Assembly: GCF_901000735.1 (NCBI RefSeq) | Contig: NC_081542.1 | Coordinates: 46,602,238 to 46,666,237, forward strand | Origin: Corylus avellana | Taxonomy: Eukaryota > Streptophyta > Magnoliopsida > Fagales > Betulaceae | Reading direction: 5' to 3' | DNA length: 64,000 nt | Part shown: positions 38,232 through 56,494 of the stretch, piece by piece | How positions within the stretch are numbered: position 1 is the stretch's first letter | Layout: each line of letters opens with the position of its first letter | Translations under genes and position numbers: made by a program | Notes under the pieces: generated by a model | The model's input: only the letters and a program-made list of their open reading frames with translations | Told to the model about the DNA's origin: nothing | The model's database searches: none

Positions 38232-39936
38232 TGTTAAAGTTTTGATTAAATAATTAAATTTACCTCTTCCTATTATTTTAAGCTTTTAGGATAAGTGGTA
38301 ATTTAACATATCAGAGCCAAATGTCCTAAGATTGAACATTGACTTCGTCAATTCACCCCCGTTTAAATTAAATATTTCACATGTTTGACCCCACCTATTA
38401 AATGGGAGTTTGAACCCACACATGAAGGGAAGTGTTAATCTCTGGCTCTCTCCCCTGCGCCCTCAGTCTCTCTCTCTCTCTCTCTGTGCAGAAACAAAGA
38501 TGGGGTTTGGAACTCAGAGGTGTTGTTCCATCCTTGTTACCTTCTTGGTGATTTACACAGTACCTCTTTGTTTAGCAAAGAATAGAAGAAGCAATGTGAA
38601 GTGGAGAAAACGTCACTGCAACTTGTATGAAGGAACTTGGGTGAAGGATGATTCTTACCCTCTCTATGACTCTCTCACATGCCCTCACATCCGCAAGGAG
38701 TTTGACTGCCAAAAGTACGGCCGCCCTGATAAACTCTACCTCAAGTATAGATGGCAGCCAAATGAATGTGATTTGCCCAGATTTGATGGTCAAGATTTTC
38801 TACAGAGGCTTAGGGGGAAGAAGATCATGTTTATTGGGGACTCCGTTACTCTCAACCAGTGGCAATCTCTACTATGCTTGCTTCATGCAGATGTGCCTGA
38901 TTCCAAAGTCATAGAGCAGATAAATGTGTCAATTTCTACCACCATCTTCCTGGACTATGGAGTGTCAGTTATTCTGTTTAATTCTCACTACTTGGTAGAC
39001 ATCGAAGAAGAACAAGTTGGTCGAGTTCTAAAGCTTGATTCTCTGAAAAATGGCGCCCAGTGGAAAGAGATGGATGTTCTGGTTTTCAACACTTGGCTTT
39101 GGTGGGACCGTAGAGGACCTAAGCAACCATGGGACTATGTTGAAGATGAGAATAAGGTTGTCCAGGACATGGATAGGATGGTTGCTTTTCGCAAAGGTTT
39201 GACAACCTGGGCCAACTGGGTTGATGCAGATGTGGATCCGACAAAAACTAGAGTCATTTTTCAAGGAATTTCTCCTTCTCATTACAATGGGGCTGATTGG
39301 GGCGAGCCAGAAGTGACAAACTGCTCAAAGGAGAGAGAGCCAATAAGCGGGTCAACATTCCCAGGTGGTTTGCCACAAGCAGCATTGGTAGTGAAAGATG
39401 TGTTAAGCAGATTAAGGAAACCTGTTCATCTGCTTGATATAACAAATCTCTCACAACTAAGAAAAGATGCACATCCTTCCTCTTACAATGGATTCAAGGG
39501 CATGGACTGCACTCATTGGTGTGTTGCTGGGGTTCCAGACACCTGGAATCAACTTTTGTATCTGCTGCTCTGATAGCTAATTGAATTTCTTGAATACACA
39601 AACACAAAGAAAGAGCTAATTAGCCATGAAAGCAAAAGTTCTCAAATAGGAAATTTCCTTGATTTTTAACATATTCATTGATTTGATTGTTATTGAAAAC
39701 AATCATAGGGCTAGATGACAATGTAGTAGTTGGGATGGAACATATGAAACTTCTTTTCAAATCCAAAAAAAAAAATCATCTTCCATTTAAATTAAATATT
39801 TTACGTATTGAGCACCACCTATTAAAAGTGAGTTTGAATCCACACGTGAAGAGGAATATTAAAGTTATCATGATTAAATAATTAAATTTACATCTTTATA
39901 TCATGTTAAACTTTTTAGATAAATGGTAATTTAACA
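38232..39936 (+). mobile_element. TRIM element carrying a TBL gene (retrogene capture candidate)
   Basis: A 77-bp TRIM terminal repeat (38232-38308) is followed by a primer-site remnant TATCAGAGCC (38309-38318), internal sequence, a purine tract and a TGTTAA repeat start (38433). Then come the intronless TBL gene, an 11-A tract (39765-39775), TRIM internal sequence from about 39782, a purine tract and an 80-bp terminal repeat (39857-39936). A possible target duplication is AAAGC: it follows the 3' repeat here (39937-39941) and precedes the 5' repeat in the block E copy, but the other two flanks differ. Confidence 0.6.
38500..39573 (+). CDS. TRICHOME BIREFRINGENCE-LIKE protein, intronless, 357 aa
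   Basis: PMR5N/PC-esterase protein, a family of Golgi polysaccharide O-acetyltransferases acting on xylan, mannan or pectin (family knowledge; the substrate is not predictable). Residues 1-26 form a signal peptide or anchor. The PMR5N Cys-rich domain ([30 protein letters not shown]) follows. The GDS motif is at 113-115 and the DCTHWC motif gives the catalytic Asp336/His339, so the triad is complete. Length is near the family norm. The frame is open without introns, whereas TBL genes generally have several introns, suggesting a processed copy. ATG 38500 is preferred over 38410, because 38410 lies in TRIM sequence and 38500 starts the signal peptide. A CT-repeat leader precedes it. Confidence 0.88.
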   Translation: MGFGTQRCCSILVTFLVIYTVPLCLAKNRRSNVKWRKRHCNLYEGTWVKDDSYPLYDSLTCPHIRKEFDCQKYGRPDKLYLKYRWQPNECDLPRFDGQDFLQRLRGKKIMFIGDSVTLNQWQSLLCLLHADVPDSKVIEQINVSISTTIFLDYGVSVILFNSHYLVDIEEEQVGRVLKLDSLKNGAQWKEMDVLVFNTWLWWDRRGPKQPWDYVEDENKVVQDMDRMVAFRKGLTTWANWVDADVDPTKTRVIFQGISPSHYNGADWGEPEVTNCSKEREPISGSTFPGGLPQAALVVKDVLSRLRKPVHLLDITNLSQLRKDAHPSSYNGFKGMDCTHWCVAGVPDTWNQLLYLLL

Positions 39937-41356
39937 AAAGCTTTTCTTAAGTTTCCGAGTAGATACCTAAAAGCTTAACTAAATTCCGGTCGGCCATGAA
40001 GCCTGGCCACTAGTAAAACCTTTTTCTTGAATTCTTGGTTACTTTCTCTATAGATAGCCTTTTCATGACTACGTACAATCAAAATATTGTGTGTAGAGTC
40101 ATACGTGTGGAAGGATCTCCTTGTTTCACAGGCATGCACGATGACAATTGACAAAACAAGTCTTCAATGGCAAAAGTCTTTTAATATATGAATTCATGCC
40201 AAATATATACAAGCCTTGATCACTTCCTTTTCCGTATGGTTGCCCTTTTCTTTTTTCTTATTTTTATTTTTATTTTTATTTTTTATGGCATATTGTATTC
40301 ATAATATATCTTATTTGAGTGCATCTCCTTGTATTTTACTTCATTGAATCATATAGTTTCTTGGACTTGTAGATCTAATCAAGCGTGCACATTTAGATTG
40401 GAAAAGGCGCTACAAGATCATAAGAGGCATTGGTCGAGGGATTCTCTATCTTCATGAAGATTCTCGACTTCGTATTATTCATCGTGATCTTAAGGCTAGC
40501 AACATTCTTTCAGATATAGAAATAAATCCAAAAATTTCAGATTTTGGCATGGCAAAACTATTTTTATTGAATCAAACTCAAGGAAATACAAGTAGAATTG
40601 TTGGAACCCAATAAGTATCGTAGTAAGGAAGAGCTGATGTTTACTTTCTACCTATTATTTTAACTCATTTCGAAAAACAAAGGGAAAATAGCAATTTTCA
40701 AGCTAAGTATGGAAAGCTCTATTACCATATCCAAATTAAACTAATATTATTGATGTTGACATGCAGTGGATGTATGGCTCAAGAGTATGTAATGTATGGA
40801 AAATTCTCTGCAAAGTCTGATGTCTTCACTTTTGGTGTATTAATATTGGAAATAATGAGTGGATAGAAGAACAATTGCTTCCGAAATGAAGAGAATGTGA
40901 AGGATCTTCTAAGCTATGTAAATACAATCATACTTGGAAACATTTCCCTTTACCTATTTATGTGAGGCAACAAATTAACACATAGGGAATATCATATTTA
41001 TAATAGAACTTTATATCTAATACTGTGTTTAATTTGCCCATCAAAATCATATATTATAGGCGTGGAAAAACTGGACAGAGGGGACCGCTAAAAATATTGT
41101 GGATCCAACAATAAGGCTAGGCTCAGAAATTGAAATTATGAGATGCATCCATATTGGGTTACTATGTATTCAAGAAAATGTAGCTGATCGACGAACCATG
41201 GATTCAGTGGTTCTCAATCTTAATAGCTACTCCATCACTCTTCCAGTATCCTCGCAGCCTGCACTTTTTATATACAGTAACATTGACTCAGAGACATCTC
41301 AATGGGAGCAGAGCACACTGATTAGAGAGTCAAATGAAATATGTAAAGGCTACTGA
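39937..41356 (+). pseudogene. CRK kinase pseudogene with an internally inverted exon 4
   Basis: The 5' half of exon 4 lies on the minus strand (39937 to about 40090). Its 3' half (about 40140-40236, IYEFMPN) and the later exons are on plus. Exon 5 is 40373-40610 ([15 protein letters not shown]), but its donor GT is now AT (AATAAGT). Exon 6 is 40767-40917 with an in-frame TAG after MSG. Exon 7 is 41060-41356 with a premature TGA. No extracellular exon is present. It cannot encode a kinase. The block E copy is 59850-61352. Confidence 0.85.
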
Positions 41357-41654
41357 TCTGCCCAAGTCTTAGCAATTGAGGCTACAATTAATTTTGAAAT
41401 GTTAAACTTCTTTGGTCCATGATTCTGTAGAAAAAAATCTCTTTCATCACGTTGTCCTTTAATCCAATTGAAAATTTTCAGCCCGTTTGGTCGTAGTAGT
41501 CTTATATAATGAATGTGAGATTACTACTAATTCAATTGAAAATATGAAACGGGTATTAGATAGGTTAATTAGTAGTAGCTTTAACCCACTTGCAACAATA
41601 TAGCTATCTTTAAATGAAATGTTTTGTCTATGATTCTTTATTGATAATAAAAAT
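41357..41654. other. Intergenic sequence downstream of the CRK pseudogene
   Basis: Non-coding, matching 59565-59850 in reverse. Confidence 0.5.
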
Positions 41655-41682
41655 NNNNNNNNNNNNNNNNNNNNNNNNNNNN
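41655..41682. other. Small sequence gap (28 N)
   Basis: 28 N of apparently estimated size, at a place where the block E copy has a long homopolymer (about 59552-59575). A poly-A read failure is likely. Confidence 0.95.
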
Positions 41683-42091
41683 AAAAAACATCACCATGAT
41701 AAGTTTGCATCATTTGTTATGTGAGAGTATGTTCAAACCCTATTTGTTTGTATTCGGACATGTCCAAGTCCTATTCACTCGGACTGCCTGAGCACCGGTC
41801 TGGACAAATGGAGTCGAGACAGGATCTTACATGGAGCTGCCCGATTGAACAAGTCTCCTTAAAACAAAAAACAAAAAATCTAAATGGTAAAGATGACAAA
41901 AAGTAGGAACAACACGACATTGACCAAGCCATATTTAAGGTTCGGTTTGGAAAAAGATACTTCCGGCAGTTCCTTAGTTTAGTCTCAACTAATCCGACCC
42001 ACCATCATAAATTGAGAAAAGATCAGTTGAATTCTCCGCAGATAAACCAAAAATTAATTCACTAACTAATATATAATCATAACTATATATG
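41683..42091. other. Non-coding segment before the gap
   Basis: Matches 59131-59545 reversed, at lower identity than the TBL region. No gene supported. Confidence 0.5.
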
Positions 42092-42191
42092 NNNNNNNNN
42101 NNNNNNNNNNNNNNNNNNNNNNNNNNNNNNNNNNNNNNNNNNNNNNNNNNNNNNNNNNNNNNNNNNNNNNNNNNNNNNNNNNNNNNNNNNN
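42092..42191. other. Assembly gap (100 N)
   Basis: Exactly 100 N. The exact inverted repeat of 6619-13741 begins immediately after it. Confidence 0.99.
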
Positions 42192-42220
42192 AAAACTTTG
42201 AATTTTTATATTTTACTTTT

Positions 42221-42565
42221 TGGAAAAAATTCACATCACCCTAAGAAGTTTCAGGTGTTTTTCAATTTGAACCTCAAAGTTTAAAAATTGGCAATGTACT
42301 TCCCTAATGTTTCAAAAATTTTCAATTTAAACTTTTCGTTACTAAATTCCATCAAATTGGACAGAAATCTATAAAATTACGTAATTACACTTGAGCTTTT
42401 ATTTTTTTATTTTTTTTTAAGTTCCGTCAAATTTAACGGAAATTAGTAACGGAATGTTTAAATTAAAATTTTTTGAAACATTAGGGAAATACATTGCCAA
42501 TTTTTAAACATCGGAGTTCAAAATAAAAAACCACTTAAACTTATGGGATAAAGTGGATTTTTCCT
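42221..42565. mobile_element. Foldback/MITE-like element, mirror copy
   Basis: Exact reverse copy of 13368-13712. Confidence 0.6.
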
Positions 42566-42935
42566 TTTTTTGGTTTTTAGTGTAGAGAGTTAAGAGTCTG
42601 GGTGGACTTGCAACCACCGCTCAAGAACTGCCTCTAGTGTAAAATATGAAGATGAAGTCCTCCTTTGGGGACAGTAGTCATTTACTTTTTATGTGTGAAT
42701 CTGTTTTCTATAATTTGGTTTCTATGCTAATTTGATGTTGTTTCTCTTCGTATGCAAATATATTTACAGCAAAATCTATTTCAAGAATAGAAGTAGAATA
42801 TGGTTATAGAAGCACTATAATTCCTACCCTGTAGTATTTGCAGGAAAATGATGCATCCCCTTATAGGAAGGAAATTCTGTAATCAAAATGGAAAATTCAT
42901 GTTTTTAAGTGGATGGATGGAACACCATACTCCAG

Positions 42936-43815
42936 TTAATCTTTTGACTGGATAGAAGCACCTGTTGAATATTGATCAGATGCGAAAAATCCTACCCTGG
43001 CCGCAGTTGTTGAAGTTTGATCAGATAAGATAGATCTAGCTAAAGAAAAAGGAGGTGGTAATGGACGATGAAGATTTATCGAGCTGCTTCCAAGCATGAG
43101 GACGACCATTGACATTGTAGGTCTTTCATTGGGATCTTCCTGAACACATAATAATGCGATATGGATCAATCTCAGAGGCTGATTTCGAGGACCAGTGTCG
43201 ACTAAGGTCTGATCTATCAACTCCAGTCCTTTGTCTTCATTCCATAGTCGCCATGCCTGTTTTATATTGTTTCTAATTATATCAATGCAGTAAACAAAAA
43301 CTTCATATCTGAACTAAACATACAGATGAAAATAAAAAAAGATTTACATGTGGGAGAAGGCTTTCTGCATGCTCTGGATGATAGAAGCCCACATTCTTTT
43401 TCCCACTTATGATTTCTAGCATTAAAACTCTAAAGCTGTAAACATCGGACTTTACTGAAAATAGCCCTTCCATTGCAGACCCTGGCGCCATGTATCCACT
43501 ATTGGAGAAAATATTATGATTTATGGCTTCAATCAGTTGAAGAAATGAAACCAGAACTGTTCTAGATGTGATATACTATCATTATGAGGAAAAGTGACAT
43601 CCAAACAGGATTTGCGAAACAAAGAAGTTCAAAAGGAATGTACCACCCAACACATTTACACAAGAGGAATGACTTACTATGTACCCACGACTCTGTTAGT
43701 GTTGGCTTCTATTTGATTGCAGTCAAAAATCCTAGCAGTGCCAAAATCTGATATCTTTGGATTCATGTCATCATCTAACAATACATTGCTTACTTTCATA
43801 TCTCTATGGATGATT
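42936..43815 (-). pseudogene. CRK kinase C-terminal pseudogene, mirror copy
   Basis: Exact reverse copy of 12118-12997: partial exon 5, exon 6 with the APG-for-APE change, and exon 7. Confidence 0.8.
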
Positions 43816-44528
43816 TTGCTTACTCCAAAGCCAGCAAGGTGTATGGTCTCGTGCAATGTAGAGGCGACATGTCTGCCAGTAATTGTGCCAACTGCACAAA
43901 GGCTGCCATTGCAGAAGCCTTGAGCGAGTGTCCGAAGTGCAAAGAGGTTTTGGTCTGGTTTGCTTGGTGTTTTCTACGGTATTCGAACGAGAGCTTTTTT
44001 GGGATTATGGAACAGGGTTTAGTGGGCATCACCAACGACACTGATTTCGACGATCCTTATGTGATTTCAAAAGGGCTTTCCTTCATGGGTGGTCTTGCTT
44101 CCACGGCTCCTAATCAGCCTTGTATGTTCCAGAAAGCGGTGCTGGATGTCGGACAAAGTGGGCAGAGGTATGGTGTGGCTCAGTGCAGGCTAGACATCAG
44201 TAGGGGTGACTGTGGCGTGTGCTTGGATGCTCAGTTGGTGACGTCTCGAACAACAATTGGAAACAAAAGATGGTGGGAAACATACGGTCCCAGTTGTTTT
44301 ATGTGGTACCATGACTACCAGTTTTACTTCAACATCTCCATCTCTGCAAGTGAAGGTGACTTCCGCGGCGGATACTTTAGCTGTTGTTTTTCTTCTATAA
44401 TGTGGATGATACGTATAATTAATGTCTTTCCATCGGAAACTATTGCAGGTTCTAGAAGAGCCTCTTCATATGGAAGAGTTTCAATTGGAGTAACTATTGC
44501 AGTGCTAGCACTTCTGGTAATGGTCTAG
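43813..44528 (+). pseudogene. PDLP/CRRSP-like DUF26 fragment, mirror copy
   Basis: Exact reverse copy of 11405-12120. Two DUF26 domains and a C-terminal helix, no signal peptide. Read-through from the adjoining antisense CRK sequence supplies the ATG at 43806. Confidence 0.7.
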
Positions 44529-45819
44529 CTAGATTGTTGTCCCGGCCTGTCGGCAGTCGCCATGGGTATAGGAGATGAAGGTGAAGGATTTGCAAACAGC
44601 AATTTTTTCATTTCGTTTGTTTCATTTTCTATTTGTAGGCAGTGAAAATTAATTATAAGCTTTTAACAATCGTTTTATGAATTCGGCAGCGGTATGATAA
44701 TATATACGTTATATAAGTACCTTATATTGAATAGCTTCGTCTCCTTGATTACATTTGTCTTCTTTAATTATTTATTTATTATACTAATATACATTGTTAC
44801 ATTACTTGTATTTGATGCTTTAAGATTTTCATTCTCATTAACTTAAAGGGTTAATTACCTTTACTCCCTCAAATTGGCACTCATGTACAAATAGCTCTCC
44901 CGAGCTACCACTTGTTGCATTGAACCTACTTGAACTACCATTCATTAGCAAAACCCCCTCTCTATTAGTCAAAGTTGCCATAAAAAGTAGAATGATCAAT
45001 TAGAAACTAAATTTATATACATACTTTTAATATATATTTTTTTAAAAAAAAGCTTTGATTTGAAGGTTGCATTATCGCGTAGGTTTAATTTTGGTGCTAC
45101 ACCCTCGTTACAATTTATCATCATGACTAGATTAGCCTTTGAAATTGATAAAATATGTCTCTTGATGATGATACTTATTATCAGCAATGACATCTAGGTT
45201 TAGGTTCTTAATTAAGCTATTTGCAATGACCTGATCAAACATTATTAACTACAACATTAAGGTTGTTGTTGATAACCAATATATATTGACAGAGCAATTA
45301 CAACGACTTATTAATTAACAATGACTAGACGTAGTTAAAAGTCATTAGTGACGACCTCAAACATTATCAGCAATAACAATAAGGTTATTGTTGATAACCA
45401 ATATATATTGACAGAACAACTGCGACGACTTATTTGCAATAACCAGCCTAAGATGATATCAACGAGGCTGAAAATGGTGATTCCGCCAACTATGATTAGG
45501 CCTTTTCACCTCGACATCGTTTGCCTTGTATTAATAAGTAAGAATTAATTTGCCCTGTAATTTTTTCTCTCAAGTTGACCAGCCTGAGATGAACTTCCGA
45601 CCGGTATTAATCCTACAAATATTTTCAAATTATAAGTAAAAAATGACTTCCTTTTCAATTCCTTATATATGTGTCTAGATTTATGTTTTATGGTCTTGGG
45701 CCATTAGATGAACCGTAGCTGAGATTGCTTGAAGATATCTAATCTTGGGGCATCAGATGAATCATAGCGAGTGAAATTTATATACAAACATGCTTATTAT
45801 AGCCCCCTTCCACGAAACA
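44529..45819. other. Intergenic, mirror of 10114-11404
   Basis: Includes the two-copy repeat at 45228-45438. No gene. Confidence 0.55.
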
Positions 45820-48951
<3,132 letters not shown>

Positions 48952-48987
48952 TGTCCCTCCTAGACTTTTAACAGAAAATTGGTCCAT

Positions 48988-49314
48988 TAACATATGGTTG
49001 TAGCAGATAATCTATATATACAAGAAAACAATCTTCTCATGTATGAGAAAACAAGTAAAATAATGTTATTGGAGACAACCTCGCTGGAGTTCTTTGGGCT
49101 ACCTATTAGGTAGATACTTTTATCACTCATAAACGCAATGTGGAAATTTGCGTCCGATTGCTGTGACGCCTAATGTCAGCTAGTCAATTATCACCGCAGT
49201 AAGGTCAAAACTACTTCTCAGAAAAATTATAAAAAAAAAAAAAAAAAAAAAGGTCAAAACTACACCCATTGACTGAGTTATATTTTACTCCTCCTGATAC
49301 CCCATATATATTAT
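48988..49314 (-). promoter_or_regulatory. CRK1 promoter, mirror copy
   Basis: Contains the reverse of the three W-boxes and the TATATATA box (49013-49020). Unlike block A, sequence continues upstream past 49314 without a gap. Confidence 0.5.
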
Positions 49315-49861
49315 CACTGTTTTCTTAATTTTTCAAATGGTAATTTTTTAATAAATTTAACATTTAAGGGTATTCGAAGAGAAAAATACAAAAAATTCTA
49401 ATTTGACATGCTCGGAAGGGCTCACATCCGACTCAATAAAATAATATTTTGATTATTTTGTTTAGCTATATGGTTAAAAACACTTTACATCCGGCTCAAC
49501 AAAGTAATTAAACATTTGTTGAGTAGCTATGGTGCCCAATAAAAGTGCCTGAATATTTCAAAAAAAAAAAAAAAAAAAAAAGATGGACAAGTCACCAGAG
49601 ATATGTAAAAAATGAAAGCAAACATTTTTCTTTATTTTATGGGACATTGCAACTGTGTTATATTTTAGGATTGAAAATTAAAATTTATATTAAAAAAAGC
49701 TCCTTTACTTTTGCCCAAAAAAAGGATAAAATTGTATAGTATTAATTAATATTAATAATTTAATTATCTTCCATAGAATTGGCAGCAGCCATTAGAGAAT
49801 CTTGTTTTGTCAACTTGCATGCGTGTGAAACAGGGAGACCCCTTCCTCCTTTAGTGGCCAG
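49315..49861. other. Intergenic region upstream of the CRK1 copy
   Basis: Non-coding AT-rich DNA with MITE-like fragments (49425-49530) and a 21-A run near 49560. From about 49590 it becomes a direct relative of 490-960. Confidence 0.5.
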
Positions 49862-50875
49862 CAGTGGTGGAATTAAGATATTTTTTTTTGTAGGGGCAGA
49901 AAGTGTGATTAATAATTAATTAATATAATATAATGTTATATTTTAATATTGTTTATTTGATCAAGTAACACTATAGTAAGACTATACCTCTATTTTATCA
50001 TCAAATGTGATGTATTATATCAAAAATTATTAGTGATAAAATGTATGTACTTTTGAAAATAAAATAACGACATGAATCTTACTTATAGCATTACTCTGAT
50101 TTACCCAAAAACCAACATATATAAATATTTATTTAAAACACAATATTGTATTTCAATTAATTACTTCTAATATTTAATTATCTATCAATAATATGCAATT
50201 TTTTTTTTTTTTAAAAGATATTGTCTTTCACACTAACATCTAATATCTTTTCTAGAGCAAAAGCATACTAATAAGAAAAGAAGATTAGTTGAAGGGGTTG
50301 AAATGCAACCTTTGTGGGTTGAAAAAAAGTAAAAAAATAAAAACAAAAACAAAAGTAAGAAAAGAAAAGAAAAGAAAAGAAAAGGAAAGTGGGTCTTGGA
50401 GAGATGAGACACTTCGAGAGAGTGAAATTTAGTGGTTATGGACTTATGGCTTTGTGACTGACTCGCCAGCTAGCTCCCTTGAGACCCCACTCCTATCAGC
50501 ATCTTCTCTTTATTTTCCATTTCTCACATTTAAACAAAAGTCTTTCACCTTTCTTCAAATTCATGTCCAAAAAAAGTATTGAGAGAGTGAATCACATGCA
50601 AGTCTGAGAATAATCAATTGAAGAAGAGAGAAGCCAACCAAAAGAAGAAGCAGGAGAAGAAAAGTAAATCTGAATCAGAATTCTTATTCAAGATCTGTTA
50701 TATATATTTCTTTTCTTTTTATTTTATCTAAGCAAATGAAGAAGAAGAATAAGAAAAAAGAAAATAGTAGGGCTGAAAGAGGAAGAGGGCTTAAAAAACC
50801 TAAAAAATTTGGAGTGTAAACTTTTTTTTTCAAGATTTTTGCAGGGGCGGTGGCTTTTGCGTGTATCCGCCACTG
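49862..50875. mobile_element. hAT-like non-autonomous insertion (about 1.0 kb), candidate
   Basis: Ends CAGTGGTGGA / TCCGCCACTG form a 10-bp inverted pair with one mismatch. The segment is missing from the direct paralogue near 978. Flanks give an imperfect 8-bp duplication (AGTGGCCA / ACTGGCCG). The interior is AT-rich with an AAAAG run and no transposase. Confidence 0.45.
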
Positions 50876-52125
50876 GACTGGCCGGGACATCATTGACCAT
50901 GGGATTGCATGCTTTGTATTTTTGAATTATGCATGTGTTCCTTTTTATTTTAGAGATATTATGGAAATCCTGTCAAATATATTTTGACTCGTCTAATTTG
51001 TATTCTGCATGGATAAAACAATTTGGACGGGGGGCAGCCAAATCAGCTTGTCCTCTACCCCACTTCGGTCTCCATCTCATATTAGCATTCAGAGCATGAG
51101 AATAAGACTTTAGAAATGTTTGTAAGAGAATATTTAAATTCCGGCGAGTGTGAATTTAGATATGTGTTTCCTTTGCTTCTCTTGCGGTTTTGCGTGTGGG
51201 TCTTTGAGATGATTAAGTTACTTGTTTGAACTATTCTTTTTTATCTTTTATAATTATTTTTGTATTATTTTAGTTTGTTTTAAATCTATTGTTAGGAAGC
51301 TCACCTTATTTTTATTTTTAGAATCGTCCACTCTTTCTTCCCTTCGGATTTAGAGTAATAAAAGATCTTACCCTGTAACTATTTTTTTTATTCAATTAGA
51401 AAAAGAAAATATTTGAATTCAAAAAAACATGCAGTTTTGAGTTTTCCAGCGTTTTTTTAAAACACTGAATATATTATATAAATATTAATAAAATTTTCTT
51501 GGTGTTTATTTTCTAGCGTATTAGAACTTTGAAGTGCCGAGTTTTGTGAAACGCCAACAAATTTCTTGGCATTTGCATTAAACATTAGAAAATTCTGAAA
51601 ATAATAATAATAATTTATTATTAAAACTCACTCAAAAGCCATTAGATTTGATGGCCTCTTCAGAAGGGATCCAAGATTCGAATTCCTCGCGTCCCAACCC
51701 AACCCAACCCAACCCAAGAAGAAAATGGGCTCCAAGAGCGAGTAGTCAGAGGCTAAAGAGCTGGTCCAGGTGCTAATTAGGGCCGGGTATCGGTAAATTT
51801 GTGTTAGTAAACCTATTTTCACCTACCGAACCGACAAAATCGGTTAATTAATGTCGACAATTTTGATTAATTTGATAAAGTTGATTAATTGTCACTCGGT
51901 TAAGTCGAAAGTTAGTTAAGTTGGTTAACTTTTATGGGCCAAATCTATTTTTATTAGCTGAGTCCCAAATAGATTGTTTTTTTTTTTTTTTCTTTTTTTG
52001 GCTCAAATGGTTTTTTTTTTAGGGTTAAACATAATTATAAATTGTCCTTAACATAATTATTATCTTAGATGATTATAAATTGTCACTAATATGGATACAA
52101 TTAAATGAGAACAGATTAATATTAG
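50876..52125. other. Intergenic, direct paralogue of 980-2200
   Basis: Same order as block A with SNPs and small indels. No gene supported. Confidence 0.5.
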
Positions 52126-52560
52126 CAAAACACTGCCCTACATCCCAATTTCAAACCACAATAGGCCATGAAAATTCAAACCCTAAATCAGGAAAATCAA
52201 ACACTAAAAACCACGAAATCCTACGATTGGAGTCAAGGGAAGAGATTACCTAACAAAACGTGTTTCCCTTTGCTTGGAAACAGAGGAAGCTCAGAGACCC
52301 AACTACAGAGCTAGCCGGAGTTGGGCTGAGGTCCACCGCTCCAGGCGCTGCCCACAGCACCACGATGGTATCTCAACCACCTTGCTCCCTGTCGCACCAC
52401 TCACTGCCAGAAAACCCTCTAACTCTCTCGGTTTCTCTCGGTTCACTCTCTCTCTCTTTCGGTGACTCTGAAGTACAAGCACAAAATGAGCAGTGGGGAA
52501 ATTTAAAAACTTTGCAATTTTTTGTTTTTAATGTAGAGAGTTAGAGAGTCTGGGTGGACT
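52125..52560. repeat. 5'-UTR-like block, third copy
   Basis: Close copy of 2200-2640, including the CT run and GGACC/CAGCCC core. It lies tail-side of CRK5. Confidence 0.5.
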
Positions 52561-52887
52561 TGCAACCACCACTCCAGAACAGCCTCTAGTGTAAAATATG
52601 AAGATGAAGTCCTCCTTTAGGGACAGTAGTCATTTACTTTTTGTGTGTGAATTTGTTTTCTATAATTTGGTTTATATGCTAATTTCATGTTGTTTCTCTT
52701 CGTGTGCAAATATATTCACAGCAAAATCTATTTCAAGAATAGAAGTAGGATATGGTTATAGAAGCACTATAATTCCTACCCTGTAGTATTTGCAGGAAAA
52801 TGATGCATCCCCTGATAGGAAGGAAATTCTGTAATCAAAATGGAAAATTCATGTTTTTAAGTGGATGGATGGAACACCATACTCCAG

Positions 52888-56494
<3,607 letters not shown>

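Larger units (their letters stand above)
37408..42091. repeat. Arm of a diverged inverted repeat with 59131-64000
   Basis: TBL gene, TRIM repeats and CRK pseudogene occur in the same order on the opposite strand at 59131-64000. Intergenic parts differ by SNPs and indels, but the TBL region appears identical. The arm ends exactly at the gap 42092-42191; its other end extends past the window in the partner. Confidence 0.88.
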
